A stretch of 64,000 bases of DNA, taken from NCBI GenBank assembly GCA_964565895.1, contig CAZMGT010000001.1, positions 210,623 through 274,622 of the forward strand, written 5' to 3'. A model generated the notes under the pieces. It saw only the letters and a list, made by a program, of their open reading frames with translations. It was not told the DNA's origin and searched no databases. This document shows, piece after piece, positions 1-9,802 of this stretch (the stretch's first letter is position 1; each line of letters opens with the position of its first letter). This DNA is from CAZMGT01 sp964565895. Its GTDB lineage: Bacteria; Armatimonadota; Zipacnadia; UBA1398; CAZMGT01. Both the position numbers and the translations under genes were made by a program.

Positions 1-486
1 TATCACCCCGAAGGTTTCGTGTGGAACGCTTTGGCAAAGGGTTTTCGCCTCGGCTTTGAGTCAAGCAGCGACCACGTCAGCACGCATACCAGCTACGCGT
101 TCCTCATTGCCGAGGACAACACGCGCGAGGCAATTATCGCCGCGTTTAAGCAGCGCCACTGCTACGCAGCGAACGACAACATTATCCTCGACGTGCGCTG
201 CGGCGACCACATTATGGGCGACGAGTTCACCACCACAAAACAACCGGCGCTGCGCGTGCACATCGAGGGCACCGCGCCAATCGCTAGAGTAGACGTAATC
301 AGGCAAGTGCAGGGTGAGTCGCCCGTTTACGTGTATAACATTCAGCCCAACAAGAGCGTGTTCTCATTTGAGTGGCTCGACAACGCGGCAAAGCCAGGCC
401 AGGTTTACATGTATTACGTAAGGGTGATACAACAGGACACAAAGATGGTTTGGGGAAGCCCAATGTGGGTGCACTATGGGCCATAG
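1..486 (+). CDS. C-terminal part of a DUF3604/PHP-like metallohydrolase, cut by window edge
   Basis: The reading frame is open from base 1 to a TAG stop, so the 5' part lies outside the window. About 161 residues remain. An early stretch reads GFESSSDH followed by a segment about an acidic, treatable loop (IAEDNTREAI), then a beta-rich tail with aromatic residues. This resembles the C-terminal end of DUF3604 proteins, which are predicted PHP-type metallohydrolases often found with glycan and sulfatase genes. The Asp-His pair in SSDH could be a metal ligand. No signal peptide can be judged. The gene converges on the giant GH2-like gene and shares a strong hairpin with it. The family call rests on remembered motif similarity only. 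Confidence 0.6.
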   Translation, partial: YHPEGFVWNALAKGFRLGFESSSDHVSTHTSYAFLIAEDNTREAIIAAFKQRHCYAANDNIILDVRCGDHIMGDEFTTTKQPALRVHIEGTAPIARVDVIRQVQGESPVYVYNIQPNKSVFSFEWLDNAAKPGQVYMYYVRVIQQDTKMVWGSPMWVHYGP

Positions 487-491
487 CGAGG

Positions 492-535
492 TCAAAATGA
501 GGCGAGAGTTTCCAGGAAACTTTCGCCTCATTTGA
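492..535. terminator. Convergent-gene hairpin, probable bidirectional terminator
   Basis: A near-perfect inverted repeat has a left arm at 492-513 and a right arm at 515-535, giving about 20 paired bases and a tiny loop. It lies between two convergent genes. Its right arm covers the TGA stop (528-530) of the minus-strand gene. The T tract is weak on both sides, so termination is inferred from stem strength and position. Confidence 0.6.
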
Positions 536-3500
536 TTAGCGTCCCGAGAGTAATAGCGAGCAGCACGGGCACGGCGCGATTGGTGGGCTTTCCTTTTTCG
601 TCCACACCAGGGAGAAAGTCAATCGCGGTAATCGTCGTCTCGGGCCGCGGGTTTTGCGCCTGCATACTATAGAGCACGGCCTTCTTGCCCGGCGCCGCGG
701 GAACGTCGCCCGTCCACGCGATCTGCGCCCCTTCCAGCGGCCGGGGATCGCTTTGCAGCCAGTGATCTACGTGTTTTTCCAAGATTACGGGAATGACGGC
801 CGTTTTGCCATCGGCGTAGTGAATTACATAGCGCGCGACCTCGGGAAGGACAAACGGCTTTTCCCTTGCGCCAATGCGCGAGCGCTCGTTGTCGGTAGTC
901 GGCCGCGTTACGTTTGCCGCGTGAAGGAAGAACAGCATATCGGCCTTTCTGCCCACCTTGATCCCCTCGACAGCCTTGGGCAGACCGGCTGGCGCTCCCC
1001 TTCCGGCAAGCATAATACAGTCGGGCACGGGCGCGGTGGCATAGTCTACAGTATGGTAGAGGACGTTGGCCCACGTGCGCTCGCCCACGGGGAAGTTGCG
1101 CAAGTCTTCGCCTTTTCTGCCAAACCAGCCCGGCTTTCCCGCTCTCTCCGCCAGAAATTGCGTGCAGTAGTGCATAATGTCTATCGGCTCGTAGCGCACG
1201 TTCACCCCAGGCACAGCCACCGCTGTCGCGCGCGACCCTGCGCCCATGTTCTGGAGGATCGTCCCTAAAATGCGCAGCTTCTTTTGCGCGTTCTCCGGGT
1301 TTGGCTCGTGCGCCATAAACTTTAGCTGGTTTAAAAACACGCCGCCCTTTCCTCGGGGATAGGCGACGAGCCCGCCGACGTTGTCGATAAACACCGCGCC
1401 CCGCGGCGCCTGCGCGCGAATGAACCGTACGTTGTCGATCCCCACGAGCCGCACGTCAGGGCGGTCGAGCCGCCGCTCGCGCCACGACTTAATCTGCAGG
1501 GTAATGGTTTTCGCCACTTTGCGCGGAGGCTCCAGCTTAACGACTTTCAACTCTTCTCCGTCCGGGAGAACGGTGTGCACGGCCTCGTGCGCGTTTCCGT
1601 CGAAGATGATGTCGAGGTCTTTAATCGTCCAATAGTTTGCGTTGTTCCAGATTCTTATCTCGGCGATCGTTTCCGCCCGGGGAAGGGTAAACACAAGCGG
1701 CTGCGCGCCTTGCTCGGGGACCCAAATCTGGCGAATGTAGCGCCAGAAGTCGCTGTTAAACATGCCGTTGACGAAGTTATAGGGGTCCTTGTCGTCGCGC
1801 GTCGGCTTATAGGCGAATATATCCTTTGGCCCGCCAGGCATCTGGCAGAACGGCGCAATGTCGCGCCCATCTACCACGAATGTGTAGACGTTACCCGAAA
1901 TCCAGCGCAGGCCCTTCCACCTGGCGATCCATTCCGTGGAATACATTGCCAGGTCGCGGTTGCCCAGCGTTGCGGCAAGGTAATAGTCCGGCCTCTCCAG
2001 AGTTACGCGCTCTAAGCGAAACGGCCGCAGGAGATGATTCGCCCTGACAAAGCGGTTAAACTCGCCAATGCTCCTGCGGTCAACCCCGCAGAGCATTATC
2101 CACCCGCCCGCTTCAGCAAATGCTTGCGCCTTTTGCCTTGCCGCGTTTAGCTGGCGCAGGTTCTCCTCCGACGCGTGCACGACGACAACGCGATATCGGC
2201 TGATGTCCAGCGCTGCCACAAGCGTGGACACTTTTTCCGAAAGCAGCCCGGTTTGCCTAACCTTCTCGGCAAGCAGCGCATCGTCTGGCGAATAGACGGC
2301 TATTACGCCGGTGGCTGGCCGATAGTTGGCGTACACCTGGACAAGGTTGCGCAAGAGAACCTCCGCGGCAGGGTCTACCCCGAGCTTGGCCCCCACGCGA
2401 AGCTGGCAGAGCACGATTACGCCCTTGCCGCAGGGCATTTCAATAAGCGGCGAATAGTCGAGCATCTCCCCGCACTCCGCCAGCGCGCGCCCCCCTTGGA
2501 GCGGCTTCTTGTAGGCGTTTTTGTACGTGGGGTGGTCGCCCGCCCAGTCGATTAGGTCGTCCTCGCCCAGGTCCTTGAAGATCGGTGTGCCTAAAGCTTT
2601 CGGGTGCGCGTAGCCCCCGAAATGAGTGGACGTCTGCAAAGGCGCGGGGAGATTTGCGCCCGCGATGGGAACCTCCTGCTCAAGCGCTAAAACGCGCCCG
2701 CCACGCGCGGCAAACGCCAAAATCTCCTGGCCGAAGGCCTCTTTTGCGCTTAGCGTGTCCGGCCCGATAACAAGCAGCCCGCTGGCAGCATTGCACTCCG
2801 AAAGGCTGTTCAGTTTTCGCGCGGCAACGTTTGCCTGCCTGAAGAACTGTGCTAGCCGGCCGCTTTTGTCGTATACAAGAACGGGCCCGCGTATATTCAA
2901 CTTGCGCACACGCGGAAGCACCGGTATCGCGCGGACGTCCACATATTCCTCCGCACCTTCCTGCGAGACGCGCAACGTAAGCAGGCCGTCGAGCCTTTTG
3001 TCCGTGTCCGGCGCTGGTATGGTCAGCGTTTGCTCGACGCCAAACCCGGGCTCGATGTTCAGCGTCTTGCGCTCGCCGGCGATCTTCTTTCCAGCAATCT
3101 CATATTTCCACTCAAACACTACGGGGGAGCTGCTCAGCGTGTCGTTCATTACCTTAAACAAAAGCTCGTTTTTCCGCCCGGCAAACAATCGGTGTGTCTG
3201 CTTCCGCGGGATGACGCAAAGGTCGCTGAAGATCTTCTGCGCATCCTCATATTGGTGAAGATTGTCCCACGGAAAGAACCCAGCGACTCCCGCCCAGCGA
3301 TAGCCCCCGTAGAGCATGCGCAAATAGCGCGCCTTTCCTCTTTTGGCATAGTCCGGCCCGCGAAACACCTCGTCGCCCAAAACATACGAACCATAGCGCA
3401 GCCAATTGGCGTGCGCGCTTTCCCCCACAACCCACGGCTTGTTCCTCTTCCACGGCCAGCGCGAAATTTTCGTCGAATAGTGCTCTAGCGTGTAGGCGTT

Positions 3501-5690
3501 CTCCGGATAGTAGTCCAACGACCCTGCGGGATAGTGCGGACAGTTAATCTCCAACCGGCCGCTCAGGTCCCCTGCCCCGCCTACAGTATAAGGGCGCGTG
3601 GGGTCGACTTTCCTCGCCGCCTCGATCGCCTCGCTCATGAGCTGCTCTATCTGGTCAAGATAAGCCCCGTAGATGTTCATTCCCGTAATATAGACCAGCT
3701 CGTTCTCTGCCTGATAGAAAATCACCGAGGGGTGGTTTCGGTAGGCATGTGCCAGCTGCACGAGGTGCCGCTTAAACCCTTCCCAAACGGGCTTGTTGGG
3801 GATTAGCACCGGCTTGCCCGTCTTAGGATCCTTCGTCCGCTTGCCCAAAACGCGGCTAATGTACATCCCATCGATCATCGAGCACAGCCTGCCCGGGATG
3901 CCATGGCGGTCGTAAAACTCTAAGCGCTCCTCGCGTGTGCGCAAAAAGTTGCTTGTCTTGCGGTTTGCGCTAAAGCGCATAAACCGGTTCTTGTCCTCGT
4001 AAAACTGTCGCAGCCACTCCTCAGCGCTATAGGGCCTTCCGTGAACGTTAACCCAGCACCAAAAGTTTCGCCGTACACCATTAATGTAAATCCCCGTCCC
4101 CTTAATCTTCACTTCGCGAAACCCAAACAACTGCTCGTGAACATCTAATGTCTTTCCCGCTTCGCTAATTGTCGTTCGTAGATAATAGAGATCGGGGTTC
4201 GGTCGGGGCCACCACAGCTTAGGGTTCTCCCACTTCCCTCCTACGACGATCGTCTTCGCTTCACCTGGGGCAAGCGCCACCTGCGCAGGGCCGAACCTCT
4301 TTTCCGTCTCTCCGCTTTTCTCGTAAACAGCATCGCATACCACTTCGACCTTGCGCGCCTTCTCCGTAGTGTTGCGTAAGGTGAGCTCTGCCTCTAGTCT
4401 CTTATCTTCCACAAATGTTTTGACGAAAACATCTTCGGTATATACGTCCCCCGCCGAGACAAGTGTTACCGGGTTTACGATCCCATAGTCCACGCCGTTT
4501 CCATCGCCCTTTGTGCTGGGGTAAATGGGGGCAACCCAAAACACCCAATCTAATCTGGCGCGCGGCCTGTTGCGGTGCCTGTCGAGGTCCTTTTCTTTGC
4601 CGTAGTTTTCCACATCAATTGCGTAATATGGACCTTTTATGGCAACGGCAAGCTCGTTGATCTTCCCCGGCTCAATAAACTGCGATACATCCAGGTCCCA
4701 GGGAACCCAGACACCCCGATGCGCTCCGGCAAGCTTGCCGTTTACAAACACACTCACGATCCAATTCGTCCCAGAAAAGTGCAGGTAAAAGCCTCTCCCT
4801 TTGTGTGATGCGGGAATGTTTATCCGCGTACGGTAAATAACCCGATGTGCGAAGACGGTTTCCGGCTTGTTCCACAAAGACATGGGAACGTCGATGGCCA
4901 TCCAGCGCAGCGGATACTCGTCGGGGCTTGGGATACGCTGCACGGGCGTGTAGGTGTCCACATCCATGTCCGGGTCATCGTAGCGGGCGACCTGCCACAA
5001 GCCGTTGAGGGTAACCTTGCATCGGTTGCCGTCTTTCGCTGGGGGAAGGGAGAAGACATTTTGCGCGGCCTTGCGGTCCGCGGGTGAGTTATATTGCTCG
5101 CCGGGCTTAAGCCGCCCCTCGGGGACGAACTTTCCCAGGGTTAGCGCAAAGCAGTCCAGCGCCATGAGCATTCGCCCATCTGGCCCGGGCTTACGATAGC
5201 GGATCTCCAATGTCGCTGGCCCGGCGCGCAGGTTCGCGGTGCCCAGCTTCAGCCAAGCGACCTCAACCCACGGCGCAAGCTGCATAACATTAGTCGTCTG
5301 CTCGCTTGAGGACACCTCGCGCCAGGGGGCGTTGTTTATTCGCCACTCAAGCGGCGCGCGGACCCACTCAAACCCCACCCGCGCCCACACCTCATACTCC
5401 CCCGCTTGGGGCACGCCGAACCCATAGCGCAAAAGAAACCCTTCCTTGGGCACGGCGCTGCGCGCGGCGTTCTTGTCCAAAGAACGCCTAAGCCACTTCC
5501 CGCCCGAAAGCAGTTGCGCCCGGCCCATGGCCTCTACTTCGAACTTTGCGTTGGCATATGCGGGCTGCTCCGCTTCGACCCAGACATATACCGCGGGCTC
5601 GGCGGCGCGGGACACCGCAGCCCAGCACAGCACCGCCGCGCATGACAAACAAAACCCAAGCGAAACCGTGCGCCTAAGCTCGCCGGTCAT
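528..5690 (-). CDS. Giant exported GH2-like multidomain glycosidase
   Basis: About 1720 residues from the chosen ATG at 5690, which has GGGAG a few bases upstream and starts directly on a signal peptide (basic start, hydrophobic core, AVSRAAE-like cleavage). A longer frame reaches 5891 but adds an implausible N-terminus. Order of domains: a carbohydrate-binding beta domain (about 30-190), GH2 sugar-binding jelly roll (about 240-390), Ig-like domain, TIM barrel with the acid/base-like motif QAENEL near 662 and a candidate nucleophile in VVGES near 753. A long C-terminal half follows, with ThuA/amidotransferase-like stretches and a discoidin-like beta domain. GH2 enzymes are usually 600-1100 residues, so this is exceptionally long. 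Substrate is unknown. The sulfatase-rich surroundings suggest a sulfated glycan. Confidence 0.75.
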   Translation of the reverse strand: MTGELRRTVSLGFCLSCAAVLCWAAVSRAAEPAVYVWVEAEQPAYANAKFEVEAMGRAQLLSGGKWLRRSLDKNAARSAVPKEGFLLRYGFGVPQAGEYEVWARVGFEWVRAPLEWRINNAPWREVSSSEQTTNVMQLAPWVEVAWLKLGTANLRAGPATLEIRYRKPGPDGRMLMALDCFALTLGKFVPEGRLKPGEQYNSPADRKAAQNVFSLPPAKDGNRCKVTLNGLWQVARYDDPDMDVDTYTPVQRIPSPDEYPLRWMAIDVPMSLWNKPETVFAHRVIYRTRINIPASHKGRGFYLHFSGTNWIVSVFVNGKLAGAHRGVWVPWDLDVSQFIEPGKINELAVAIKGPYYAIDVENYGKEKDLDRHRNRPRARLDWVFWVAPIYPSTKGDGNGVDYGIVNPVTLVSAGDVYTEDVFVKTFVEDKRLEAELTLRNTTEKARKVEVVCDAVYEKSGETEKRFGPAQVALAPGEAKTIVVGGKWENPKLWWPRPNPDLYYLRTTISEAGKTLDVHEQLFGFREVKIKGTGIYINGVRRNFWCWVNVHGRPYSAEEWLRQFYEDKNRFMRFSANRKTSNFLRTREERLEFYDRHGIPGRLCSMIDGMYISRVLGKRTKDPKTGKPVLIPNKPVWEGFKRHLVQLAHAYRNHPSVIFYQAENELVYITGMNIYGAYLDQIEQLMSEAIEAARKVDPTRPYTVGGAGDLSGRLEINCPHYPAGSLDYYPENAYTLEHYSTKISRWPWKRNKPWVVGESAHANWLRYGSYVLGDEVFRGPDYAKRGKARYLRMLYGGYRWAGVAGFFPWDNLHQYEDAQKIFSDLCVIPRKQTHRLFAGRKNELLFKVMNDTLSSSPVVFEWKYEIAGKKIAGERKTLNIEPGFGVEQTLTIPAPDTDKRLDGLLTLRVSQEGAEEYVDVRAIPVLPRVRKLNIRGPVLVYDKSGRLAQFFRQANVAARKLNSLSECNAASGLLVIGPDTLSAKEAFGQEILAFAARGGRVLALEQEVPIAGANLPAPLQTSTHFGGYAHPKALGTPIFKDLGEDDLIDWAGDHPTYKNAYKKPLQGGRALAECGEMLDYSPLIEMPCGKGVIVLCQLRVGAKLGVDPAAEVLLRNLVQVYANYRPATGVIAVYSPDDALLAEKVRQTGLLSEKVSTLVAALDISRYRVVVVHASEENLRQLNAARQKAQAFAEAGGWIMLCGVDRRSIGEFNRFVRANHLLRPFRLERVTLERPDYYLAATLGNRDLAMYSTEWIARWKGLRWISGNVYTFVVDGRDIAPFCQMPGGPKDIFAYKPTRDDKDPYNFVNGMFNSDFWRYIRQIWVPEQGAQPLVFTLPRAETIAEIRIWNNANYWTIKDLDIIFDGNAHEAVHTVLPDGEELKVVKLEPPRKVAKTITLQIKSWRERRLDRPDVRLVGIDNVRFIRAQAPRGAVFIDNVGGLVAYPRGKGGVFLNQLKFMAHEPNPENAQKKLRILGTILQNMGAGSRATAVAVPGVNVRYEPIDIMHYCTQFLAERAGKPGWFGRKGEDLRNFPVGERTWANVLYHTVDYATAPVPDCIMLAGRGAPAGLPKAVEGIKVGRKADMLFFLHAANVTRPTTDNERSRIGAREKPFVLPEVARYVIHYADGKTAVIPVILEKHVDHWLQSDPRPLEGAQIAWTGDVPAAPGKKAVLYSMQAQNPRPETTITAIDFLPGVDEKGKPTNRAVPVLLAITLGTLIK

Positions 5691-5911
5691 CTTCGCTCCC
5701 CCGTTCGAACTTTCAGAGCTGTGTTCGGCGCCAAAGTTCTCCGCGCGAGAAAACGCCCCCTTCACGTGATGCCTTGCCTGCCCCGTTGGCGGAGCAGCTT
5801 GCACCAGGACAATCACCTGCCGGCGGCGGAGGAAGGCCGAACAAGCCGTTCGGGCGAAGAGCAACAGCGCCGCGCGCAGCAGCCAAAGCACAGCACAACG
5901 CAGCGGAGGAG

Positions 5912-7474
5912 GTGGCAGCCATCGCTCAACAGAGGCCCAATTTCCTATGCTTCGTAACCGACCAGCAGCGCGCGGATCACCTCGGCTGCGCGGGCAATGG
6001 CGTCATTCGCACGCCAAACATCGACCGCATCGCCGCCGAAGGCGTGCTCTTTACGCGGGCGTATGTGAATAACCCGCTGTGCATGCCCTCGCGCTCGACC
6101 ATGGCCACGGGGCGCACGCCGCGCGGCCACGGCGTGCGCACAAACGGCATTCCGTTAGACCGCCGCCTGCCGACAATAATGGAGGCGCTCGCCCAGACGG
6201 GCTATCGCACGCACGCTGTGGGCAAGGTGCACCTGCGGCCGTTTGGCACGCCGCGCGGCGTTCCGCTCGACCGGCTAGACCCCCGCGACTTTCCGGAAAG
6301 CATCGCCTTGTGGCGTGCGGGCAAAGTTGACCGCGTTCCTACGCCTTACTACGGATTTCAAAGTGTTGAGCTTGTCGCGGGGCACGGCGCGGGCGTGGAG
6401 GGCGACTACATGCGCTGGCTTAAGGAGCAGGACGCGAACGCTCCCGAGTTGCTCCGACCCGAAGCCGGCGACCCACCGGCCACCGGCGCGGAGCAAAGCT
6501 GGATTATGGCCCTCCCCGACGAACTGCACCACAGTAAATGGATCGCCGACAGGGCAATTGAGTTCCTCCGCAGCGCGTCGCGCGAGGGCAGGCCGTTTTT
6601 CCTGTGGTGTTCTTTTCCCGACCCGCACCACCCATTTTGTCCCCCGCGCCCCTGGGCGGAGATGTACGACCCCGCAGATATCCCACTGCCCACGCGTCGC
6701 GAGGGGGAGCTGGACGACCTTCCACCGCATTACCGGAAAATTTTCAAACAGCGCCTTCAATTAAGCGGCAGGGTTGCCCCAACGCAAATGCCCGATGAGC
6801 AGTTGCGGGAGATCATCGCCCTCACCTACGCTATGATTTCCTTGCTCGATCATCACGTCGGCCGCGTGCTCGATGCCTTAGAGGAATTGGGGTTGCGTGA
6901 GGACACTGTTGTGGTGTTCATGTCAGACCATGGGGACATGATGGGCGACCACTGGATGATCAACAAGGGGCCGTTTCACTTCGATGGTCTTTTAAAGGTG
7001 CCATTTGTCTGGAGCTGGCCGGCAAAGTTTTCCCGTGGCGTGCGCACAAACGCGCTGGCGAGTATGCTCGACTTTGCTCCCACGATATTGGACCTTGCCG
7101 GGATCTCCATCCCCGAGGGCGAGGTTCCCGCGGAGCCGGAGGCCCCGTGCCAGCCCCAGCCATGGCCTGGTGTGTCGTTGGCGCCGCTGCTGCGTGGCGA
7201 GCGCGCGAGTGTTCGGGAATGCGTCGTCGTAGAAAACGACGAGGATTACCTTGGCCTTCGCCTGCGCACGCTTGTCACGGAACGGTACAAAATTACCGTT
7301 TATCCTGGCGAGGAGTATGGGGAACTCTTCGACCTAGAAAACGACCCGGGGGAGCTGCATAACCTGTGGCACGACCCCGGACACCGCGCCGTCAAGCTAG
7401 AGCTTACACGTCAGTTAATGGAGCACCTCGTGCTGACGGAGAGCGCGCTGCCGAGGAGATTGTGCCACGCGTAG
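5912..7474 (+). CDS. Sulfatase, choline-sulfatase/arylsulfatase-like, no signal peptide
   Basis: About 520 residues of the alkaline-phosphatase-superfamily sulfatase fold. The N-terminus has the metal-binding start NFLCFVTDQQRADHL. The formylglycine motif is CMPSR near residue 58, followed by TGRTPRGHG. A second metal site VFMSDHGDMMGDH is near residue 335. The DQ variant of the usual DD and the DHGDMMGDH block are typical of choline-sulfatase-like S1 enzymes. GTG 5912 is chosen because the conserved core begins a few residues later. A GGAGG sits just upstream, although very close, and an in-frame TTG at 5774 would add low-complexity sequence. No export signal is visible, so it probably acts in the cytoplasm. 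It is divergent from the giant GH2-like gene across about 220 bases and precedes the aminotransferase gene. Confidence 0.85.
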   Translation: MAAIAQQRPNFLCFVTDQQRADHLGCAGNGVIRTPNIDRIAAEGVLFTRAYVNNPLCMPSRSTMATGRTPRGHGVRTNGIPLDRRLPTIMEALAQTGYRTHAVGKVHLRPFGTPRGVPLDRLDPRDFPESIALWRAGKVDRVPTPYYGFQSVELVAGHGAGVEGDYMRWLKEQDANAPELLRPEAGDPPATGAEQSWIMALPDELHHSKWIADRAIEFLRSASREGRPFFLWCSFPDPHHPFCPPRPWAEMYDPADIPLPTRREGELDDLPPHYRKIFKQRLQLSGRVAPTQMPDEQLREIIALTYAMISLLDHHVGRVLDALEELGLREDTVVVFMSDHGDMMGDHWMINKGPFHFDGLLKVPFVWSWPAKFSRGVRTNALASMLDFAPTILDLAGISIPEGEVPAEPEAPCQPQPWPGVSLAPLLRGERASVRECVVVENDEDYLGLRLRTLVTERYKITVYPGEEYGELFDLENDPGELHNLWHDPGHRAVKLELTRQLMEHLVLTESALPRRLCHA

Positions 7475-7562
7475 CTCTGCTGTGCGCTCTTGAGGCTGTG
7501 CGGGCAGCGCGTGAAACGCTTGTTTTACACGGGCCCTGCGCGCAAAGCGAGGTGGGCATGGG

Positions 7563-8840
7563 ATGGGCGAAGCAGCAAAACTAGCGATCGAGGGCGGCCA
7601 GCCTGTGGCTTGCGAGTCGTTTCCCCCTTGGCCGTACTTTACGCCGGAGATGATCGACGCCGCGACAGAGCCGTTGCGCACGGGCAGGTGCAACTACTGG
7701 TCCGGGCAGTTCGGCCGGCTCTTTGAGGAGAGGTTTGCGCAGTGGTGCGGCGCTCGCTTTGCCGTTAGCCTGTGCAACGGCACGGCCGCCCTGCACACCG
7801 CGCTTTTCGCGCTGGGCATCGGCCCGGGGGACGAGGTGATCGTCCCCTCGTATACCTTCGTCGCCAGCTCAATGTGCGTTGCACAAGCCGGCGCAATACC
7901 CGTATTCGCCGACGTCGAGCCCTGTTCGCACACGATCTCGCCCGAAGACATTGAGCGGAAGATCTCTCCTCTCACACGTGCGATAATCGTTGTGCACCTT
8001 TACGGTGAAGTCGCCAACATGGATGGCATACGGGAGGTAGCGCAAAAGCACAATCTGTTTGTTATCGAGGACTGCGCCCAAGCCCATGGGGCAACATACC
8101 ACGGGCGCAAAGTGGGCACGCTGGGCGACATCGGCGCGTTTAGCTTTTGCCACACGAAAACGTTCACCACCGGCGGCGAAGGGGGCTGCGTTGTTACCGA
8201 CGACGAAGACCTAGCTTGGGCGTGCAGGGGTTTTCGCGACATTGGCTCCGACGCGAAAACAAAGGAGATGCTGCGCGAGCGGGGGGAACGCATACCATAT
8301 ATTCACTCCACGCTCGGCTTTAACTATAGAATGACGGAAATGCAAGCAGCGATTGGGATCGAGGCGCTAAAAATCCTTGATTCCTGGAACCTCGCCAATC
8401 GGCGGCGCAACGGGGAGTATCTTATTAATAGGTTAAAGGGAATACCGCAAATACTCCGCCTACCTACGCATAATGAAAAGGTGCAAAACGGATTTTGGGT
8501 GTTTCCCGTTATCTTGGACATCGACTCTCTCACTTGCGATATCGAACAGTTTACGCGCGCGCTTAGTGCAGAAGGTATCCCCAATGGTCCAGTAATGTGG
8601 CCGCAATCGTACAAGCAGGGGTGCTACCGCCACAGGCGCGGGTTCGGGCGGCTTAACTATCCGTTCGACGCCCCATTTGCCCGCCCCGAGGCAACGGACT
8701 ACGAAAACTGCTTTTGCCCTAACGCGGCCTGGGTTGAGCAAAGATGTTTTTACGTCCCCACGCACCCGACCTATGAGCTGCGGCACATGAAACTAATCGC
8801 AGACGCCATTGAGAAGGTCATCTCGGCATACGCCAAATAG
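7563..8840 (+). CDS. DegT/DnrJ/EryC1/StrS-family PLP sugar aminotransferase
   Basis: 425 residues with the classic fold-type I family signatures: CNGTAALHTALFALGIGPGDEV near residue 70, VIEDCAQAHGA near 160 (the Asp that binds PLP nitrogen), and the Schiff-base lysine in CHTKTFTTGGEGG near 200. These enzymes transaminate keto-sugar nucleotides or, in the AHBA-synthase branch, make aminohydroxybenzoate. Some act as dehydratases, but those replace the lysine, which is kept here. The ATG has a GAGGTGG upstream. It follows the cytoplasmic sulfatase by 88 bases on the same strand and may be co-transcribed. Substrate cannot be told from the sequence. Confidence 0.9.
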   Translation: MGEAAKLAIEGGQPVACESFPPWPYFTPEMIDAATEPLRTGRCNYWSGQFGRLFEERFAQWCGARFAVSLCNGTAALHTALFALGIGPGDEVIVPSYTFVASSMCVAQAGAIPVFADVEPCSHTISPEDIERKISPLTRAIIVVHLYGEVANMDGIREVAQKHNLFVIEDCAQAHGATYHGRKVGTLGDIGAFSFCHTKTFTTGGEGGCVVTDDEDLAWACRGFRDIGSDAKTKEMLRERGERIPYIHSTLGFNYRMTEMQAAIGIEALKILDSWNLANRRRNGEYLINRLKGIPQILRLPTHNEKVQNGFWVFPVILDIDSLTCDIEQFTRALSAEGIPNGPVMWPQSYKQGCYRHRRGFGRLNYPFDAPFARPEATDYENCFCPNAAWVEQRCFYVPTHPTYELRHMKLIADAIEKVISAYAK

Positions 8841-8917
8841 CGCGCCTCAGCTCGGGAGACCCTCGCCCTCCGCCCGCTGCCGGCGATCTTCAAGCGTGCG
8901 CCTTGCGCACAGCTCGG

Positions 8918-8943
8918 GCCCGGTTGGAGAAGCCCAGCCGGGC
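8918..8943. terminator. Hairpin between convergent genes
   Basis: Arms 8918-8927 and 8934-8943 pair over ten bases with one G-T wobble around a short purine loop. They lie between the convergent aminotransferase and ATPase genes. There is no T run, so this is a candidate structure only. Confidence 0.35.
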
Positions 8944-8955
8944 GCGCATCAGCCC

Positions 8956-9741
8956 TCACCCGGGGGCGTTTTGCGAGTACCATTGCAAAACGGCCTCGCG
9001 CTGCTCGGCAATGTCGCGCGCGCCGCTTCTCGCCAATTCCCTGATAAACTCCACGGCCGGCTGGAGCAGCTCCACATCGCCAACGCTAGCCTCGCCGTAC
9101 TCGCCGACGTATCGCTGCCGTTCGCGCTCCCAGGAGAAGATTAGCCTGTGCTCCGCGCCGTCTGAGGAATAAATCGCCGTAACGCGCCTTTTGATGGCAA
9201 AGCCCGTTCGCTCGGCGGCCATAAAGCAAATCAGCCCAACGCGCAAAATCGCCTCGCGCGGGACGTTTAGCGGGGGCGACGAGAGCGTGTCGAATACCTC
9301 GGCTAGCCTGTCGGCGTGCAGGCAAGAGGCAACACGGTGCCCCCGGGTGCAAAGCTGCAAATATCGCGCAACGGCGCCGCCCCAAATGTAGCCATACCAA
9401 TGGCCGGCGCCGATCTCATGCGCAAGGAAACATTTGCCCGTCGTCTGTCCCTTCTCGCTCAGCCCTTCTTCGATTACCAGCGCGCTGTCCACGCAAACTA
9501 TCCGCTCGTTTGGCCGAAGGAACGTCAGTATGTTGGCAAGCAGTGTGCTCTTGCCCGTCCCGCTGGGCCCGGCGGCGGTAAGCACAGACGCGCCCTGCGC
9601 CATCCTCGCCAAAAGGTAGCCGGCCATTTCCGGCGTTAGCGTTTCGTCAGCGATGAGGTAGTCGATGGTCAGCGTGGGGCCACCGCGTTGGTTTAGCCCC
9701 TCGATTTCCCTTATGTTCGCCAGTTCTACCTCGCCGAGCAC
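8956..9741 (-). CDS. Orphan type II/IV secretion or pilus-retraction-type ATPase
   Basis: 261 residues, GTG start with GAGGGGTGAG upstream. A Walker A loop, GPSGTGKST, lies near residue 60, and a His-box-like element GHRVASCLHAD near 155 resembles the LHAN/LHTN element of PilT/CpaF/VirB11 ATPases. These are hexameric motors for pili or secretion and normally exceed 330 residues with an N-terminal PAS-like domain. Here only a short N-terminal segment precedes the RecA-like core, so it is a minimal version. No pilin, prepilin peptidase or secretin gene is nearby. It is 61 bases downstream of an unknown gene on the same strand and may form an operon with it. Function is unassigned. Confidence 0.65.
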   Translation of the reverse strand: MLGEVELANIREIEGLNQRGGPTLTIDYLIADETLTPEMAGYLLARMAQGASVLTAAGPSGTGKSTLLANILTFLRPNERIVCVDSALVIEEGLSEKGQTTGKCFLAHEIGAGHWYGYIWGGAVARYLQLCTRGHRVASCLHADRLAEVFDTLSSPPLNVPREAILRVGLICFMAAERTGFAIKRRVTAIYSSDGAEHRLIFSWERERQRYVGEYGEASVGDVELLQPAVEFIRELARSGARDIAEQREAVLQWYSQNAPG

Positions 9742-9802
9742 GGGCGCTCACCCCTCGCTGCCGGCGTCCGCTTTTGCATCGTTGGCGCCGCCTCAATCCT
9801 GC

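Noticed and set aside
5691..5911. Extended N-termini for both the giant GH2-like protein and the divergent sulfatase
   Set aside because: The two extensions overlap each other on opposite strands and are low-complexity; internal starts with better ribosome-binding sites and a signal peptide were preferred.
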